Assembly: GCA_007693965.1 (NCBI GenBank)
Contig: RECQ01000044.1
Coordinates: 1 to 64,000 of the forward strand
DNA length: 64,000 bases
Direction: 5' to 3'
Source of the DNA: Phycisphaeraceae bacterium
GTDB taxonomy: Bacteria > Planctomycetota > Phycisphaerae > Phycisphaerales > UBA1924
Shown here: in pieces, positions 25,224 through 32,646 of the stretch
Layout: the number at the start of each line of letters is the position of its first letter
How positions within the stretch are numbered: the first letter of the stretch is position 1
Translations under genes and position numbers: made by a program
Notes under the pieces: generated by a model
Databases searched by the model: none
What the model was told of the DNA's origin: nothing
What the model saw: the letters and a program-made list of their open reading frames with translations, nothing else

Positions 25224-25775
25224 ATGCCCACCGACATGCTCCCACCCCTGAATCTGAAGAAGTGGATCGAGGACAACCGCGAGCACCTCACGCCGCCGGT
25301 GAGCAACAAGCAGCTCTACACCGGCGCGGACGATGTGATCCTCTTCGTCTCCGGCGGCCCCAACACGCGGAACGACTACCACGTCAATCCCACCGAGGAG
25401 CTGTTCTACCAGCTCGAAGGCGACATCGCGGTGCGCGTGCGCCCGCTGGACGGCAGTGCGCCGCGGGATGTGGTGATCCGCGAGGGCGAGCTGTTCCTGC
25501 TGCCGCAGTGGGTGCCGCACCGGCCGCAGCGGCCCGCGGGGACGGTGGGGATGATCGTCGAGTTCCCGAGGCCGAGGGGCGAGAAGGACGGCCTGCGCTG
25601 GTACTGCCCCGAGTGCGACGAGCTGGTGCACGAGGCGACGTGGGTTCTCAAGAAGATCGATGAAGATCTGAAGATCATCATGGAAGATTTCTGGGGCGGC
25701 CCCGCAGAGCGGCGGACGTGCAAGAAGTGCGGCACGGTCATTGAACGCGCCGGCGAGTTTTCGATGAAGGGGTAG
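25224..25775 (+). CDS. nbaC: 3-hydroxyanthranilate 3,4-dioxygenase
   Basis: Cupin enzyme that opens the ring of 3-hydroxyanthranilate to 2-amino-3-carboxymuconate semialdehyde. The iron ligands lie in [17 protein letters not shown] (His and Glu) and in the WVPHRPQRP strand. The C-terminus has the rubredoxin-like pair C-P-E-C and C-K-K-C found in bacterial enzymes of this family. Length 183 is usual. The ribosome site AGGAGG lies 8 nt before ATG 25224. First gene of the kynurenine cluster. Confidence 0.95.
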   Translation: MPTDMLPPLNLKKWIEDNREHLTPPVSNKQLYTGADDVILFVSGGPNTRNDYHVNPTEELFYQLEGDIAVRVRPLDGSAPRDVVIREGELFLLPQWVPHRPQRPAGTVGMIVEFPRPRGEKDGLRWYCPECDELVHEATWVLKKIDEDLKIIMEDFWGGPAERRTCKKCGTVIERAGEFSMKG

Positions 25776-25778
25776 GGG

Positions 25779-25905
25779 GGGGAGGCAATGGGGAATGGGC
25801 AATAGGCAATGGGAATTTCAGTAGTCTTGACCATTGCCCATTGCCCATTGCCTATTGCCTATTGCCTTTTCCCCATTCCCCATTGCCCATTCCCCATTGC
25901 CCCCC
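25779..25905. repeat. F3 palindromic element, copy 1
   Basis: Built from short units of the type GGCAATGGGCAATAGG on the left (about 25782-25814) and the complement CCTATTGCCCATTGCC on the right (about 25830-25900), with a short spacer between. It fills the gap between the dioxygenase and the ACMSD gene and stops 1 nt before that ATG, leaving no ribosome site. Confidence 0.8.
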
Positions 25906-25906
25906 T

Positions 25907-26944
25907 ATGAAAATCGACCTGCACACGCACATTCTCCCCGAGCGCTGGCCGGATCTGCGCGAGCGGTACGGCTACGGCGGCTTCGTGCGCCTGGAGCATC
26001 ACAAGCCCTGCTGCGCGCGCATGATGGTGGATGACCGCTTCTTTCGCGAGGTCGAGTCCAACTGCTGGGATCCGCAGACGCGCCTGGGCGATTGCGACCG
26101 GACGGGCGTGACGATGCAGGCGCTGTCGACGGTGCCCGTCATGTTCAGCTACTGGGCGAAGGCTGAGGACGCGCTGGATCTTTCAACCATTCTCAACGAC
26201 CACATCGCCGGGATTGTGCGCGAGCGGCCGGATCGGTTCATCGGGCTGGGGACGATCCCGATGCAGGCGCCGGAGCTTGCCTGCCGTGAGCTGGAGCGGT
26301 GCGTGCGCGAGCTGGGCATGCCGGGCGTGCAGATCGGCACGCACGTGAACGGGAAGAACCTGAACGAGCCGGAGGTCTTCGCCGTCTTCGAAGCCGCGGC
26401 GGACCTGGGGGCGGCGGTCTTCGTGCACCCGTGGGACATGCTGGGCAAGGACCGGCTCACGAAATACTGGGCGCCGTGGCTCGTCGGCATGCCCGCGGAG
26501 ACGTGCCTGGCGATCTGCTCGGTGCTCTTCGGCGGCGTGCTGGAGCGGCTGCCGGCGCTGCGCCTGTGCTTTGCGCACGGGGGCGGCTCGTTCCCGGGGA
26601 CGATCGGGCGCATCCAGCACGGCTTCGAGGTGAGGCCGGATCTGTGCGCTGTGGACAACGAGAAGGGGCCAAAGGAATACCTCGGGCGCTTCTGGGTCGA
26701 TTCGCTGGTGCACGACGCCGATTCGCTGCGGCACATCGTGAAGCTCTTCGGCGAGACCAGGGTGGCGCTGGGCTCTGACTATCCCTTCCCGCTGGGTGAG
26801 GACTCGCCGGGGGCGCTGATCGAGTCGATCGAGGAATATTCGGCGGCGACGAAACGGCGCCTGCTGGCGGAGAACGCGATGGAGTTTTTGGGGGGGAGGG
26901 CAACAGGCAATGGGCAATGGGAGGCAATAGGCAATAGGCAATAG
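25907..26944 (+). CDS. nbaD: ACMSD-type amidohydrolase decarboxylase
   Basis: Metal-dependent decarboxylase, probably 2-amino-3-carboxymuconate-6-semialdehyde decarboxylase, acting on the product of the preceding gene. Zinc ligands: D-L-H-T-H near the N-terminus, F-V-H-P-W-D, F-A-H-G-G-G and [24 protein letters not shown] is typical of the family. ATG 25907 has no ribosome site because an F3 repeat precedes it. The last 15 or so residues ([14 protein letters not shown]) and the TAG stop come from a second F3 copy, so the native C-terminus has been replaced or extended. Specificity rests on context. Confidence 0.9.
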   Translation: MKIDLHTHILPERWPDLRERYGYGGFVRLEHHKPCCARMMVDDRFFREVESNCWDPQTRLGDCDRTGVTMQALSTVPVMFSYWAKAEDALDLSTILNDHIAGIVRERPDRFIGLGTIPMQAPELACRELERCVRELGMPGVQIGTHVNGKNLNEPEVFAVFEAAADLGAAVFVHPWDMLGKDRLTKYWAPWLVGMPAETCLAICSVLFGGVLERLPALRLCFAHGGGSFPGTIGRIQHGFEVRPDLCAVDNEKGPKEYLGRFWVDSLVHDADSLRHIVKLFGETRVALGSDYPFPLGEDSPGALIESIEEYSAATKRRLLAENAMEFLGGRATGNGQWEAIGNRQ

Positions 26945-27042
26945 GGAATGGGGCGGAGATTCGGAAGTCCCATTGCCCATTGCCTATTGCCCACTGCCTC
27001 CTACTCCCCATTGCCCATTCCCCATTCCCCATTGCCTCCCCG
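26893..27042. repeat. F3 palindromic element, copy 2, partly coding
   Basis: Left arm of GGCAATGGGCAATGGG units (26900-26950) overlaps the 3' end of the ACMSD gene and supplies its stop. Right arm of CCATTGCCCATTGCC units (about 26968-27037) precedes kynU. The spacer is CGGAGATTCGGAAG-like and unrelated to copy 1. Confidence 0.8.
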
Positions 27043-27048
27043 TATCAT
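27043..27048 (+). promoter_or_regulatory. TATCAT -10-like box before kynU
   Basis: TATCAT ends 9 nt before ATG 27058 and directly follows the F3 repeat. There is no ribosome site, which fits a leaderless start. Confidence 0.35.
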
Positions 27049-27057
27049 GTCGCCCCT

Positions 27058-28356
27058 ATGGCGAATTCGGTTCCTCTCGATGAATCGCACGCGAAGTCGC
27101 TGGACGGGCGTGATCCGCTGCGCGATCGGCGCTCGCTCTTCGCGTTTCCTTCCGAGCTGACCGGGCCGGGGGGGCGGGAATGCGTCTATCTCTGCGGCAA
27201 TTCGCTCGGGCTCATGCCCATGGCCGCCCGCGAGCTGGTGAACGAGGAGCTGGAGGACTGGACCCGGCTGGCCGTCGAGGGGCACCTCGAATCGCGCCGG
27301 CCGTGGCTGAGCTACCACGATCAGTTCCGGGAGATGGGCGCCCGGCTTGTCGGCGCTGCATCCGGCGAGGTCGTGATGATGAACAGCCTGACGGTGAACC
27401 TGCACTTGCTCATGGCCTCGTTCTATCGCCCGACGACCGAGCGTTATCGCATTCTGGTCGAGGACCGCGCGTTTCCTTCGGACATGCACGCTGTGGCGAG
27501 TCAGGCGCGGTTTCACGGGTTCGATCCGGAGGACGCGGTGCTGGTCGCGCGGCCGCGGGAGGGGGAGCAGACGCTGCGGACCGAGGACATCGAGGCGCTG
27601 TTTGAAGAGCACGGGGGGTCGATCGCGCTCGTGCTCTTCGGGGGTGTGAACTATTTTTCCGGCCAGCTCTTCGATCTGGAGCGGCTTGTGGATGCAGGGC
27701 GGCGCGCGGGGTGCATCGTCGGGCTCGATCTGGCCCACGCGGCGGGGAACGTGCCGCTGAGGCTGCACGACTGGGGCGTCGATTTCGCCGCGTGGTGTTC
27801 GTACAAGTATCTGAACTCGGGACCCGGCGCGGTCGCGGGCGCCTTCGTGCACGAGAAGCACTGGAAGAAGGGCTGGCGCGGGCCGCGGTTCGAGGGATGG
27901 TGGGGGCACGAGGAGCGGACGCGCTTCCGCATGGCGCCGGAGTTCAAGCCCGGCGCGGGCGTCGAGGCGTGGCAGCTCAGCAACCCGCCGATCCTGGCGA
28001 TGGCGCCGCTGCTGGCGTCTTTGCGGATCTTTGATGAAGTCGGCATGGCCGCGCTGCGCGAGAAGTCGATGCGGCTCACCGGGTATCTCGAAGCGCAGAT
28101 CGATGCGCGGCTGGGGGAGCGGGTGCGCATCATCACGCCGCGGGATCCCGAGGCGCGGGGGGCGCAGCTTTCGCTGCTGATCGAAGGGAGCGCCCGGGCC
28201 GTGCGCGATTCGCTGCGGCGGGAGGGCGTCATCTGCGACATGCGCGAGCCGGATGTGATCCGTCTCGCCCCGACGCCGCTCTACAACTCGTTTTACGACG
28301 CGTGGCTCGCCGTCGATGCGCTGGATCGCGTGCTGGGCGCGGGGAGGCCGGCGTGA
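27058..28356 (+). CDS. kynU: Kynureninase
   Basis: PLP enzyme that cleaves kynurenine or 3-hydroxykynurenine to (hydroxy)anthranilate and alanine. Family blocks are CVYLCGNSLGLMPMAARELV, MNSLTVNLHLLMASFYRPT, FGGVNYFSGQLFDL, GLDLAHAAGNVPLRLHDWG and the PLP-lysine segment AWCSYKYLNSGPGAVAG. GWWGHEERTRFRM and AWQLSNPPILAMAPLLAS complete the active site. Length 432 is standard. ATG 27058 is chosen because conserved sequence begins soon after; no ribosome site. The stop overlaps kmo as GTGA. Confidence 0.96.
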   Translation: MANSVPLDESHAKSLDGRDPLRDRRSLFAFPSELTGPGGRECVYLCGNSLGLMPMAARELVNEELEDWTRLAVEGHLESRRPWLSYHDQFREMGARLVGAASGEVVMMNSLTVNLHLLMASFYRPTTERYRILVEDRAFPSDMHAVASQARFHGFDPEDAVLVARPREGEQTLRTEDIEALFEEHGGSIALVLFGGVNYFSGQLFDLERLVDAGRRAGCIVGLDLAHAAGNVPLRLHDWGVDFAAWCSYKYLNSGPGAVAGAFVHEKHWKKGWRGPRFEGWWGHEERTRFRMAPEFKPGAGVEAWQLSNPPILAMAPLLASLRIFDEVGMAALREKSMRLTGYLEAQIDARLGERVRIITPRDPEARGAQLSLLIEGSARAVRDSLRREGVICDMREPDVIRLAPTPLYNSFYDAWLAVDALDRVLGAGRPA

Positions 28357-29708
28357 GCGGCCCGGCGCAGGCGGGGCCGCAGCGGTTTCTCATCGTCGGC
28401 GCCGGGCTGGCGGGCTCGCTGCTGGCGATCCTGCTGGGCAAGCAGGGGCACGAGGTGATCGTCTGCGAGCGCCGCCCCGATCCGCGGGGCAAGGGGTTCA
28501 TCGGGGGACGTTCGATCAACCTGGCTCTCTCCGCCCGCGGCATCAACGCGCTCGCCGCGGCGGGGCTGGCGGAGCGCGTTCTCGAAGACGCCATCCCCAT
28601 GCGCGGACGCATGATGCACTCGACCGAGGGCCGGCTGAACTACCAGCGCTACAGCAGCGATCCGAACGACCACATCAACTCAGTCTCCCGCGGCGGGCTC
28701 AATCTCACACTGCTCGACGCCGCGGCGGAGCTGCCGAACGTGCGACTGCTCTTCAACCGGCGCTGCACCGAGCTCGACATGAACGCCCCCGGCGCCGTCT
28801 TTCTCGATGACTCGACGGGGGAGAGCGAACGCATCGAGGCCGACGCCATTCTCGGCGCGGACGGCGCCTACTCCGCCGTGCGGCTGGAGATGCAGAAGAC
28901 CGACCGCTTCAACTTCAGCCAGTCGTACCTCGAACACGGCTACAAGGAGCTGATGATCCCGCCGACGGCGGCCGGCGAATTCGCGATCGACCCCAACGCT
29001 CTGCACATCTGGCCCCGCGGCGGCTCGATGATGATCGCCCTGCCCAACCGCGACAAGACCTTCACCTGCACGCTCTTCTGGCCCTACGAGGGCGAGCACG
29101 GCTTCTCCGCTATCCGCGGCGAGGGCGACATCAAACCCTTCTTCGAGAAGCACTACCCCGACGCAGTGCCGCTCATGCCCACGCTGGTCGAGGACTACAC
29201 CAGAAACCCGATCGGCTCGCTTGTGACGGTGCGCTGCGCGCCGTGGCGGCTGGACGGCAGGGTCGCCATCCTCGGCGACGCGGCCCACGCCATCGTGCCC
29301 TTCTACGGGCAGGGGATGAACTGCGCCTTCGAAGACTGCGTCGCCCTGGCCGAGCGCATCGAGAGCCGCGGCGCCGACCGCGAAGCCGCCTTCGCGGAGT
29401 TCGAAGCCGAGCGCAAGCCCAACGCCGACGCCATCGCCGACATGGCGCTGGACAACTTCATCGAGATGCGCGATAAGGTGGGCTCGCGGGTCTTCCTCGT
29501 GAAGAAGAAGTTCGAGCACGCCCTGCACAGGATTTTCCCGAGGCTTTACACACCGCTGTACAACTACATCAGCTTCACGCTCGTCCCCTACGCCGAGGCC
29601 CGCGCCCGGGCCCAACGCCAGACGCTGATCGTGCGGCTGTGCCTCGGCGCGCTCGGGCTGCTTGCCCTTGTCATACTGGTTGCGATAGCACGGAGTCTCG
29701 CGTCATGA
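28353..29708 (+). CDS. kmo: Kynurenine 3-monooxygenase
   Basis: FAD-dependent hydroxylase that makes 3-hydroxykynurenine. It has the FAD-binding FLIVGAGLAGSLLAILLGKQG, the signature RSINLALSARGINAL, LGADGAYSAVR, and AILGDAAHAIVPFYGQGMNC. The C-terminus has one hydrophobic helix (LIVRLCLGALGLLALVILVA), the membrane anchor typical of this enzyme. GTG 28353 overlaps the kynU stop. The stop overlaps the kynB ATG as ATGA, so kynU-kmo-kynB are coupled. Confidence 0.96.
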   Translation: MSGPAQAGPQRFLIVGAGLAGSLLAILLGKQGHEVIVCERRPDPRGKGFIGGRSINLALSARGINALAAAGLAERVLEDAIPMRGRMMHSTEGRLNYQRYSSDPNDHINSVSRGGLNLTLLDAAAELPNVRLLFNRRCTELDMNAPGAVFLDDSTGESERIEADAILGADGAYSAVRLEMQKTDRFNFSQSYLEHGYKELMIPPTAAGEFAIDPNALHIWPRGGSMMIALPNRDKTFTCTLFWPYEGEHGFSAIRGEGDIKPFFEKHYPDAVPLMPTLVEDYTRNPIGSLVTVRCAPWRLDGRVAILGDAAHAIVPFYGQGMNCAFEDCVALAERIESRGADREAAFAEFEAERKPNADAIADMALDNFIEMRDKVGSRVFLVKKKFEHALHRIFPRLYTPLYNYISFTLVPYAEARARAQRQTLIVRLCLGALGLLALVILVAIARSLAS

Positions 29709-30328
29709 CCATCCACGACATTACGCCCGCGATCACCGAGGGTTTCGCGGTGTGGCCCGGCGACACGCCCCCGTCGCGCGAGGTGCTGCTGGACATCGCG
29801 CACGGGAACACCGTCACGCTCTCGACGCTCCGGGCCACCGTTCACCTCGGCGCCCACGCCGACGCCCCCAGCCACTACGGCGCCGACGCCCCCGCCATTC
29901 ATGAGCGGTCGCTCGACTCTTACATCGGCCCCTGCCAGGTCGTCACGGCGCGGGCTGCGCTCGGCACGCGCGTGCGCCCCGAGGACATCGACGCCGAGAT
30001 CACAGCCGAGCGCGTGCTGATCCGCACGGAGACGGTTCCCGATCCGTCAGTCTTCCGCGAAGACTTCGCCGCCCTCTCGCCGGAGCTGATCGAGGCCTTC
30101 CACGCCCGCGGCGTGCGCACGATCGGCATCGACACACCCAGCGTCGACCTCTTCGAATCGAAAGATCTCCCCGCCCACAAGACTTTCCTCCGCCTCGACA
30201 TGGCGATCCTCGAAGGCATCACACTCAAGGGCGTGCCCGACGGCGCGTACGAGCTGATCGCGCTGCCGCTGAAACTGGTCGGCTTTGACGCCAGCCCGGT
30301 GCGGGCGGTGCTGCGGCCGGTCGGTTGA
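29705..30328 (+). CDS. kynB: Kynurenine formamidase (cyclase family)
   Basis: Metal-dependent hydrolase that converts N-formylkynurenine to kynurenine, 207 residues. The metal motif of the family H-x-G-T-H-x-D-x-P-x-H appears as H-L-G-A-H-A-D-A-P-S-H, with Ala in place of Thr. TIGIDTPSVDLFESKDLPAH is the KynB-specific stretch, and ILEGITLKGVPDGAYELIAL ends the fold. ATG 29705 overlaps kmo. No tryptophan 2,3-dioxygenase gene is in the window, so the substrate supply must come from elsewhere. Confidence 0.92.
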   Translation: MTIHDITPAITEGFAVWPGDTPPSREVLLDIAHGNTVTLSTLRATVHLGAHADAPSHYGADAPAIHERSLDSYIGPCQVVTARAALGTRVRPEDIDAEITAERVLIRTETVPDPSVFREDFAALSPELIEAFHARGVRTIGIDTPSVDLFESKDLPAHKTFLRLDMAILEGITLKGVPDGAYELIALPLKLVGFDASPVRAVLRPVG

Positions 30329-30334
30329 AGATCG

Positions 30335-30526
30335 AAAGTCGGGAACGCGGAGGTCTGGAGGAAGACGGAGTGAAAGGGAGTCAGCATGGAATGGAGGAAG
30401 AGGCAACTCGACTTGCCGGCTTCCGAACGCCGCGATTCCTGAACAGCGACCTATCCAGAGCGCACAATGCGTCCCCCGTCTTTCTCCGTCTTCCTCAGTC
30501 TTACTCCATGCCTCCGTGTTCTCCCT
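30335..30526. repeat. F2-like palindromic element, copy 2
   Basis: Left arm with GAACGCGGAGGTCTGGAGGA and GACGGAGTG, right arm with CCGTCTTCCTCAGTCTTACT and CCTCCGTGTTC, separated by about 100 bp of unrelated sequence. It lies between kynB and the FAH-family gene, in a gap of 226 bp without another feature. Confidence 0.65.
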
Positions 30527-30554
30527 GATCAGCGCCAAACCCCGAAGACAAACC

Positions 30555-31268
30555 ATGAAATTCACACGAGTTGACCACGAAATCACCATCGAGGGCGCCG
30601 ACCTCGCCATCCGCCACATCATCGGTGTCGGCCGCAATTACGCCGAGCATGCGCACGAGCAGGGCGCCAAAGCGCCCGAGCGGCCCATGCTCTTCTGCAA
30701 GAATCCCGCGGCCCTCGCCCTCGAAGGCGAGGACATCGTGATCCCGGAGATCTGCCAGGACCGGCTGCAGGTGGATTACGAGGGTGAGCTGGGCGTCGTG
30801 ATCGGGCAGCGCGTGCGCGATGTCCCTGAGGAGATGGCCCTCAGCGCTGTGCTCGGCTACTGCATCGCCAACGATGTCTCCGCCCGCTGGTGGCAGAAGG
30901 AGGGCGCGGGTGGTCAGTTCTACCGCGGCAAGTCGTTCGACACGTTCTGCCCCATCGGCCCGCGCCTCACCGCCGCGTCGCACATCCTCGATCCGCAGGC
31001 GCTGCACATCACCACCAGTCTCAACGGCGAGGTGATGCAGGACGCGCCGACATCGCAGATGCTCTTCCCCGTCGCCACGCTCATCGCCGAGCTGTCGCGG
31101 GGAACGACGCTGCTTCCCGGCACGCTGATTCTCACCGGCACGCCCTCCGGCGTCGGCATGGCCCGCTCGCCGCAACGGTTTTTGCAAGACGGCGACGAGG
31201 TCCGCATCGCGATCGAGGGCCTGGGCGAACTGGCGAACCGCGTCCGCCTGGAGAAATCAGGGGATTGA
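30555..31268 (+). CDS. Fumarylacetoacetate hydrolase family enzyme
   Basis: FAH-superfamily protein, 237 residues. Family features: IIGVGRNYAEHAHEQGA, a KNPAALALEGEDIVIP segment, the metal site VDYEGELGVVIG, YCIANDVSARWWQK, KSFDTFCPIGP and LILTGTPSGVGMARSP. Members hydrolyse, isomerise or decarboxylate beta-keto acids. Next to the kynurenine genes it may act late in the aminomuconate route, for example as a 4-oxalocrotonate decarboxylase or 2-oxopentenoate hydratase (inference). An F2 hairpin begins at its TGA. Confidence 0.85.
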   Translation: MKFTRVDHEITIEGADLAIRHIIGVGRNYAEHAHEQGAKAPERPMLFCKNPAALALEGEDIVIPEICQDRLQVDYEGELGVVIGQRVRDVPEEMALSAVLGYCIANDVSARWWQKEGAGGQFYRGKSFDTFCPIGPRLTAASHILDPQALHITTSLNGEVMQDAPTSQMLFPVATLIAELSRGTTLLPGTLILTGTPSGVGMARSPQRFLQDGDEVRIAIEGLGELANRVRLEKSGD

Positions 31269-31554
31269 ACGCGGAGTGCGCAGAGGGGATGAACGCGGAG
31301 TGAGACGGAGTTTTTGAGGAAGACGGAGGGGGAGAAGAGAGAGGGATTTTTTGGGCAGTGGGTCGGACGCAGATTGTGGGTGATCTCGGCACAGGGATGA
31401 TCGGGCGTCAGAATGGACTCGGATGCGGACGCAGCGCAATCCTTTAATCAATCCTGTCCAACTCCGTCTCACTCAAAAACTCCGTCTCACTCCGCGTTCA
31501 TCCCCCCTCCACGTTCATCCCCCTCCGCGAACCTCCGCGGCCTCCGCGTTCAAA
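31264..31554. repeat. F2 palindromic element, copy 3
   Basis: Left side from TTGAACGCGGAGTGCGCAG (containing the FAH-gene TGA) through GAGACGGAGTTTTTGAGGAA; right side CAAAAACTCCGTCTCACTCC to CCTCCGCGTTCAA. Several 12-20 nt blocks are exact inverse matches, and the right side shares CAAAAACTCCGTCTCACTCC exactly with copy 1. It occupies most of the 470-base gap before the PEP-CTERM-like gene; 31555-31738 holds nothing else recognised except a CAGGAG ribosome site. Confidence 0.8.
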
Positions 31555-31738
31555 CCTCCCATCACGCAAGGCAAGCTGTGCGCTCTGCGCCGACGGTTCC
31601 CGGACCTTTGCAGCCCCGGCGCCTTGACCCCGCCCGATCTGAATCAGACACCTTGACTGGAGGCGGTTGGAGGAGTTCGAAGGCGCCACGGCGGCGTCAC
31701 AGAGCGCAATCGCCAACAGCCCAGACCAGGAGTCCACC

Positions 31739-32476
31739 ATGAAGACGCGCACCACTTCGCATCACGGCCGCGGCATCACCGCCATGCTCGCCCTCGCCGG
31801 CGCCGCCACCTTCTCGGCGGACGCCCTGGGCGCGACGATGCTGGTGGATGTGCCCGGCACGTCGAACATCTGGCTCGCCGGCATGCCCGCGGGCTCGACC
31901 GCCAGCCAGTTCGCGGGCCGCCCCGCCGACACAGCGCCGAATCATTCGCCCGTGCTGATCGATCTTTCCGTCTCATACGGCGACGTCTTCAACTTCGCCG
32001 CCATCGGCGGCGTGCTGAACCATCCCGGCAACGCCCTCATGGGCCCCGACGGCGGCGGGCTCACATGGCATCGCACCGGCGACGAGAACGGCATCGCCAA
32101 TCTGCGGGCGCCGATCAACTCGCTGATCGGCGTCTTCCTGGGCGACGACCGGCCCGATCTCTTCGGCGCCCCGGGGGCGCTCAACTTCTCGCCGCCCCAC
32201 AGCCGTGAGTACGAGGACCTGCACCCGGATCTTCAGCAGCCCTTCTTCATCGGCTCGGGCGAGAACTCGAGCGGCTCGCTGCGCTCAGTCATGGCCCCCT
32301 CAGGCGCCTCGCGACTCTTCCTCGGCACGATGGACGGCTACGAGTGGTCGAACAACGTGGGCTCGTTCTCGGTCGAGGTGTCGCAGTTCGCGGCGAACCG
32401 GTCGATCCCGGCCCCCGGCGCCGCGGCCCTCTCGCTGATCGCCCTCGGCCTCGCCGGCTCGCGCCGCACGAGGTGA
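31739..32476 (+). CDS. Exported protein with PEP-CTERM-like sorting tail
   Basis: A 245-residue secreted protein of unknown function. The signal peptide ends near ADALGA (residue 31). The body is polar and includes GLTWHRTGDENGIANLRAPI and SGSLRSVMAPSGASRLFLGT, a pattern like the carbohydrate-binding-like segments of PEP-CTERM proteins. The C-terminus is S-I-P-A-P-G-A-A-A-L-S-L then a hydrophobic stretch and R-R-T-R, the planctomycete variant of the exosortase sorting signal. CAGGAG lies 7 nt before ATG 31739. A terminator follows at 32531. Confidence 0.75.
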   Translation: MKTRTTSHHGRGITAMLALAGAATFSADALGATMLVDVPGTSNIWLAGMPAGSTASQFAGRPADTAPNHSPVLIDLSVSYGDVFNFAAIGGVLNHPGNALMGPDGGGLTWHRTGDENGIANLRAPINSLIGVFLGDDRPDLFGAPGALNFSPPHSREYEDLHPDLQQPFFIGSGENSSGSLRSVMAPSGASRLFLGTMDGYEWSNNVGSFSVEVSQFAANRSIPAPGAAALSLIALGLAGSRRTR

Positions 32477-32482
32477 GAGTGG

Positions 32483-32630
32483 GCAGGCAATGGGCAATGG
32501 GCAACAGGCAATGGACTTGATCAACGGCAATGGGTGAGCGCGCTGCGTGCTCACCCATTTTTCATTCCCCCATTGCCCATTGCCCAATCCCCATTGCCCA
32601 CTGCCCATTGCCCATTGCCGAATCCCTACT
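32483..32630. repeat. F3 palindromic element, copy 3
   Basis: Left arm of GGCAATGGGCAATGGGCAAC units (32485-32515) and right arm of CCATTGCCCATTGCCCA units (32569-32622) enclose an intrinsic terminator (32531-32562). It lies directly upstream of alaS. Confidence 0.8.
32531..32562 (+). terminator. Intrinsic terminator before alaS
   Basis: Perfect 9-bp stem TGGGTGAGC (32531-32539) with GCTCACCCA (32549-32557), a 9-nt loop, then TTTTT. It ends the PEP-CTERM-like transcript, so alaS needs its own promoter. Confidence 0.75.
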
Positions 32631-32634
32631 CCCC

Positions 32635-32640
32635 TATAAT
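32635..32640 (+). promoter_or_regulatory. Consensus TATAAT box 6 nt before the alaS ATG
   Basis: Exact TATAAT, ending 6 nt before ATG 32647, downstream of a terminator. Transcription starting about 7 nt after the box would begin at or next to the AUG, making a leaderless mRNA. No convincing -35 is seen. Confidence 0.5.
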
Positions 32641-32646
32641 CCCTCC

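Noticed and set aside
25779-25905. CRISPR-like appearance of the CCATTGCCCATTGCC repeats
   Set aside because: Units are 7-9 nt without unique spacers and form an inverted structure; there are no cas genes.
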